From Vitis vinifera (Eukaryota; Streptophyta; Magnoliopsida; Vitales; Vitaceae): 64,000 bases of DNA. The stretch spans positions 6,959,001-7,023,000 of the forward strand of contig NC_081821.1 of the NCBI RefSeq assembly GCF_030704535.1. The letters are read 5' to 3'. A program made the position numbers and the translations under genes. The notes below the pieces were generated by a model. It saw only the letters and a program-made list of their open reading frames with translations, made no database searches and was not told the DNA's origin. Numbering within the stretch: position 1 is the first letter of the stretch; every line of letters begins with the position of its first letter. Below are positions 61,311 through 64,000 of this stretch, piece by piece.

Positions 61311-61582
61311 TGATAAATGATAGTTTTTTTCATTCATTCTTTCATTCGTTCATGTACAGAGGATATATAGAGGGTAATCATCATTCTAAGAATGGGAAAG
61401 AATGATATAAGGAAATAACAACTAATATCCTAATATCTCAAATTTCCTAATATCTCAATATTCTTAATATCTCAATATTCATAATATCTCAACTTTCCTA
61501 ATATCTAAATATTCTTTATATCTCAACACTAAATGATACAAGGAAAGAATGATATAAGGAAAGCATTCCTAATATCTCAACA
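61311..61582 (-). repeat. 3' LTR of the Copia element, with internal short repeats
   Basis: On the minus strand the LTR starts TGTTGAGATATTAGG (at 61582), directly after a polypurine tract, and probably ends ...TTTATCA at 61311 (272 bp). The left boundary is inferred from the TG..CA rule; 61318 is an alternative. A TATATAT near 61357-61363 may be its TATA. The stretch 61425-61582 holds about six degenerate units of 16-18 bp built on CCTAATATCTCAATATT. Confidence 0.75.
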
Positions 61583-61597
61583 CTCCCCCTCAAGTTG
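61583..61597 (-). other. Polypurine tract of the Copia element
   Basis: Minus strand TTGAGGGGGAG immediately precedes the LTR, the usual plus-strand primer for Copia elements. Confidence 0.75.
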
Positions 61598-61637
61598 GTG
61601 CATAGATGTCACACATGCCCAACTTGTCTAAAAATTT

Positions 61638-62354
61638 TCAGAACACTTGACTTGAGACATCTTTGGTGAGGATATCAGTCAATTGATCTTCTGATCGAAT
61701 CTTAGGCAATTCCACAATCTTATCATCCAACTTTTCCTTAATGAAGAATCTATCCACCTCGATATGCTTTGTACGATCATGTTGTACTGGATTATGAGTA
61801 ATGTCACATGCGGCTTTATTGTCACAAAACAATCGAATTGGTTACCTAGATAGGTAACCTAAATCCTGTAAGAGGAGTCTTAGCCATAATGCCTCACAAA
61901 GTCCTAGAGCCATACCTCTAAATTTCGCTTCTACACTTAAACAAGTGACGACATTCTGGTTCTTACTTTTCCATGTCATAAGATTACCACCTACAAAGGT
62001 AAAGTAACCAGATGTAGATCGCCTATCATCCACTCCACCGGCCCAATCAACATTAGTATATACTTCTATACTCTGATGATCAACATTTTTAGCGAACAAA
62101 ATTCCCTTCCCAGGAGCATTCTTCAAATACCTCAAAATACGCATGACTGCATTCATATGTTGCTCTCCAGGATTATGCATGTATTGACTCACTACACTCA
62201 ATGCATAAGCAAGATCTGGTTTTGTATGAGCTAAGTACATTAATCTCCCCACAAGTCTCTGGTATCTTCCTTTATCGGTTGATACTTGATTAGGCTCAAC
62301 ACACAATTTCAGACTTTCTTCTATTGGTGTATTAACAAGTTGACATCCCGACAT
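61638..62354 (-). pseudogene. RNase H region of the Copia element
   Basis: Minus-strand segments show GRYQRLVGRLMYLAHTKPDL, RILRYLKNAPGKGI, YTNVDWAGGVDDRRSTSGY and LSVEAKFRGMALGLCEALWL, then, after a TAA at 61842-61844, [20 protein letters not shown] and [15 protein letters not shown]. This is the C-terminal third of a Copia polyprotein. The DADWAG and SSTEAEY positions of active copies read TNVDWAG and SVEAKF here, further signs of decay. Confidence 0.88.
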
Positions 62355-62363
62355 TCCAGTCTC

Positions 62364-63119
62364 CTATAAAAGATCTAAGACATACTTTCTTTGAGACAGA
62401 AAAATTCCTTCACTTGATCGAGAAACTTCAATCCCAAGAAAGTATTTCAAATGACCTAGATATTTCATTTTGAATTCTCTAGATAAATAATTTTGCAAAT
62501 CTTTTCTTTCTTCAGGATCATTTCCTGTAACTACCATGTCATCCACATATACGATAAATGTCGTAATCTTATCATGTTGCTTTTTCAGGAACAAAGTGTG
62601 ATCTGAATTACTTTGACAATAGCCAAAAGCTCTCATTGATTTTGTGAACCTTCCAAACCATGCTCTCGGGGATTGCTTCAACCCATACAATGACTTCTTC
62701 AATTTGCACACCTTCTGACATTGCTTTTCTAATACCATGCATCCTGGTGGAAGATCCATATATACTTCTTCAGATAACTCGCCATGCAGAAAGACATTTT
62801 TCACATCGAACTATTGTAATGACCAATCTAGGTTTGCAGCTAAAGACAGTAATACTCGAATTGTGTTGATCTTAGCTACAGGTGCAAATGTCTCTGTGTA
62901 GTCAATTCCATAAGTTTGAGTGTACCCTTTTGCTACCAGTCTTGCTTTAAATCGTTCAATACTACCATCTACCTTGTACTTCACAGTATAGATCCAACGA
63001 CACCCAACTGGCTTCTTTCTTGGTGGACATTCTACGAGTTCCCATGTTTCATTCTTCTGCAATGATTCCATCTCTTCATTCATGGCTGGTTTCCACCTTG
63101 GATCAACTAAGGCTTCCTA
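62364..63119 (-). pseudogene. Reverse transcriptase of the Copia element
   Basis: Runs through [71 protein letters not shown], then a TAG at 62811-62813, FDVKNVFLHGEL, LYGLKQSPRAWF, the active site FIVYVDDMVVTG and YFLGIEVSRS. It ends at TAG 62364-62366 after the RKYVLDLL motif. Each stop is in frame with what follows, so the breaks here are point changes. Confidence 0.9.
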
Positions 63120-63173
63120 CACACTGTTAGGAATAGCTATAGTAAATAATTGATTTACAAATGACTTATTTGA

Positions 63174-64000
63174 TTAAGACAAACGATGGTTAGACACATA
63201 GTTACTCATGAGATATTTGACTTTGGTAGACAATTCAGGTTCATATGTGGGTTTAGGAATACCTCTATTATGACGGTGTGGTAACCGTTTCATGAATGGA
63301 TCAGGTTCCAAATTAAGAACACCCTCAGCAGACGACGATTGGTTTGGTATTTCAGTGAAGACATTTTCGGACCCAAATTGTTGACCACTCATATCCAACT
63401 CACCCGCTTCCTAGTTCACATTCATCCTCCTCAGAGATATGATAATCATAATCGAGAGTCTGAATTTCCTTATGGTACTCCCCCTGAAGTTTAGACTCAG
63501 ATGAAAAATACATTGAATCTTCATGAAACACCACATCCATTGTAATAAACATTTGTTGAGTTGGAGGATGGTAACATCGATATCCCTTTTTGTGCAATGC
63601 ATATCCAACAAACACACATTGCAATGCATGAGAAGTTAACTTGGTGCGTTGGTGTTTGTGTAGATACACAAATGCCACGCAATAAAAAACACGAGGAGGT
63701 AGATTTGGGACGGTTGGGGCAACTACGTCATTAGTAAGAGCTTGGAGAGGTGTTTGGAAGTTAATTGAGTTAGAATGTACCCGATTGATCAAGTATGCGG
63801 CAGATGTGATTGCTTCTCCCCAATAAGATATCAGTATTTTTGCTGCTATCAAGGAAGCACGAACAACCTCTAACAAGTGTCGATTTTTCCATTCAGCGAC
63901 TCCATTTTGCTGGGGTGTATTGGAACAAATAGTTTGATAAATGATGTCATGTTCTTCCAAATACTTTTGAAGATCAGAACTCTGATATTCTCCACCATTA
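63174..64000 (-). pseudogene. Integrase C-terminal part and linker of the Copia element
   Basis: From the window edge the minus strand reads NGGEYQSSDL, then SNTPQQNGVAEWKNRHLLEV, where the usual Arg of VAERKNR is Trp, then ISYWGEAITSAAYLINRVHS, and CVFVGYALHKKGYRCYHP, the Copia integrase end. A linker rich in acidic residues ends at TGA 63400-63402; the next linker segment (MDMSGQQFGSENVF) lies in another frame. The catalytic core before the NGGEY motif is outside the window. Confidence 0.87.

Larger units (their letters stand above)
61311..64000 (-). mobile_element. Ty1/Copia LTR retrotransposon, decayed, cut by the window end
   Basis: On the minus strand: integrase, reverse transcriptase, RNase H, polypurine tract and 3' LTR, with integrase upstream of RT, the Copia order. 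The 5' half lies outside the window. It is inactive: in-frame stops at 63174-63176, 63117-63119, 62811-62813, 62364-62366 and 61842-61844, and a frame change near 63400. Confidence 0.93.

Noticed and set aside
1..64000. CRISPR arrays, operons, tRNA/rRNA genes, known plant miRNAs
   Set aside because: No such signals were found by eye; the genome is eukaryotic and the only tRNA-like boxes belong to the SINE at 10696-10796.

Overview
This window is plant nuclear DNA, most likely from a woody eudicot. Grapevine (Vitis) is my best guess, but that is an inference from gene and transposon content and not a database match. The evidence for a plant is intron-rich genes with GT-AG junctions, plant-only families (TCP, PKS, PMT), two plant LTR retrotransposon types, several MITEs and a tRNA-derived SINE.

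Layout. 1-5741 is the 5' part of a decayed Ty3/Gypsy (Tat-like, dual RNase H) element on the minus strand: 5' LTR 4959-5741, primer-binding site, gag, protease, RT, two RNases H and the start of integrase, then cut by the window edge. A MITE follows at 5760-6034. 7102-17158 is a ten-exon minus-strand gene for a 324-residue membrane-anchored protein with a possible 2H-phosphoesterase-like pair of H-x-S motifs; one intron holds a nested SINE/LINE insertion. 17159-23898 is AT-rich intergenic DNA with MITE relics and a diverged two-copy repeat. 23899-25008 is an intronless class I TCP transcription factor (TCP14-like). 25009-36726 is a long intergenic stretch with minisatellites and a second, inverted copy of the first MITE. 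36727-42438 is a ten-exon NAP1-related (SET/NRP) histone chaperone with telo-box-like promoter motifs. 42560-48600 holds a hAT-type MITE with an 8-bp target duplication and a truncated tandem copy of the next gene's 3' end. 48628-50046 is an intronless PHYTOCHROME KINASE SUBSTRATE gene. 52500-56614 is a six-coding-exon PMT-type (PMT2/PMT14-like) Golgi methyltransferase with one GC-AG intron and a Tourist-type MITE in another intron. 60366-61300 is a dead pentatricopeptide-repeat gene. 61311-64000 is the 3' part of a decayed Ty1/Copia element, whose LTR lies about 10 bp from the start codon of the dead PPR gene.

All five intact genes are on the minus strand and do not form one pathway. TCP14-like and PKS both belong to growth and light signalling, NRP is chromatin housekeeping, and PMT acts in wall-polysaccharide methylation. 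Exon coordinates were derived by hand from splice motifs; reading phase closes across every junction in the three spliced genes. I saw no convincing new multi-gene system. The most interesting protein is the 2H-like membrane protein.
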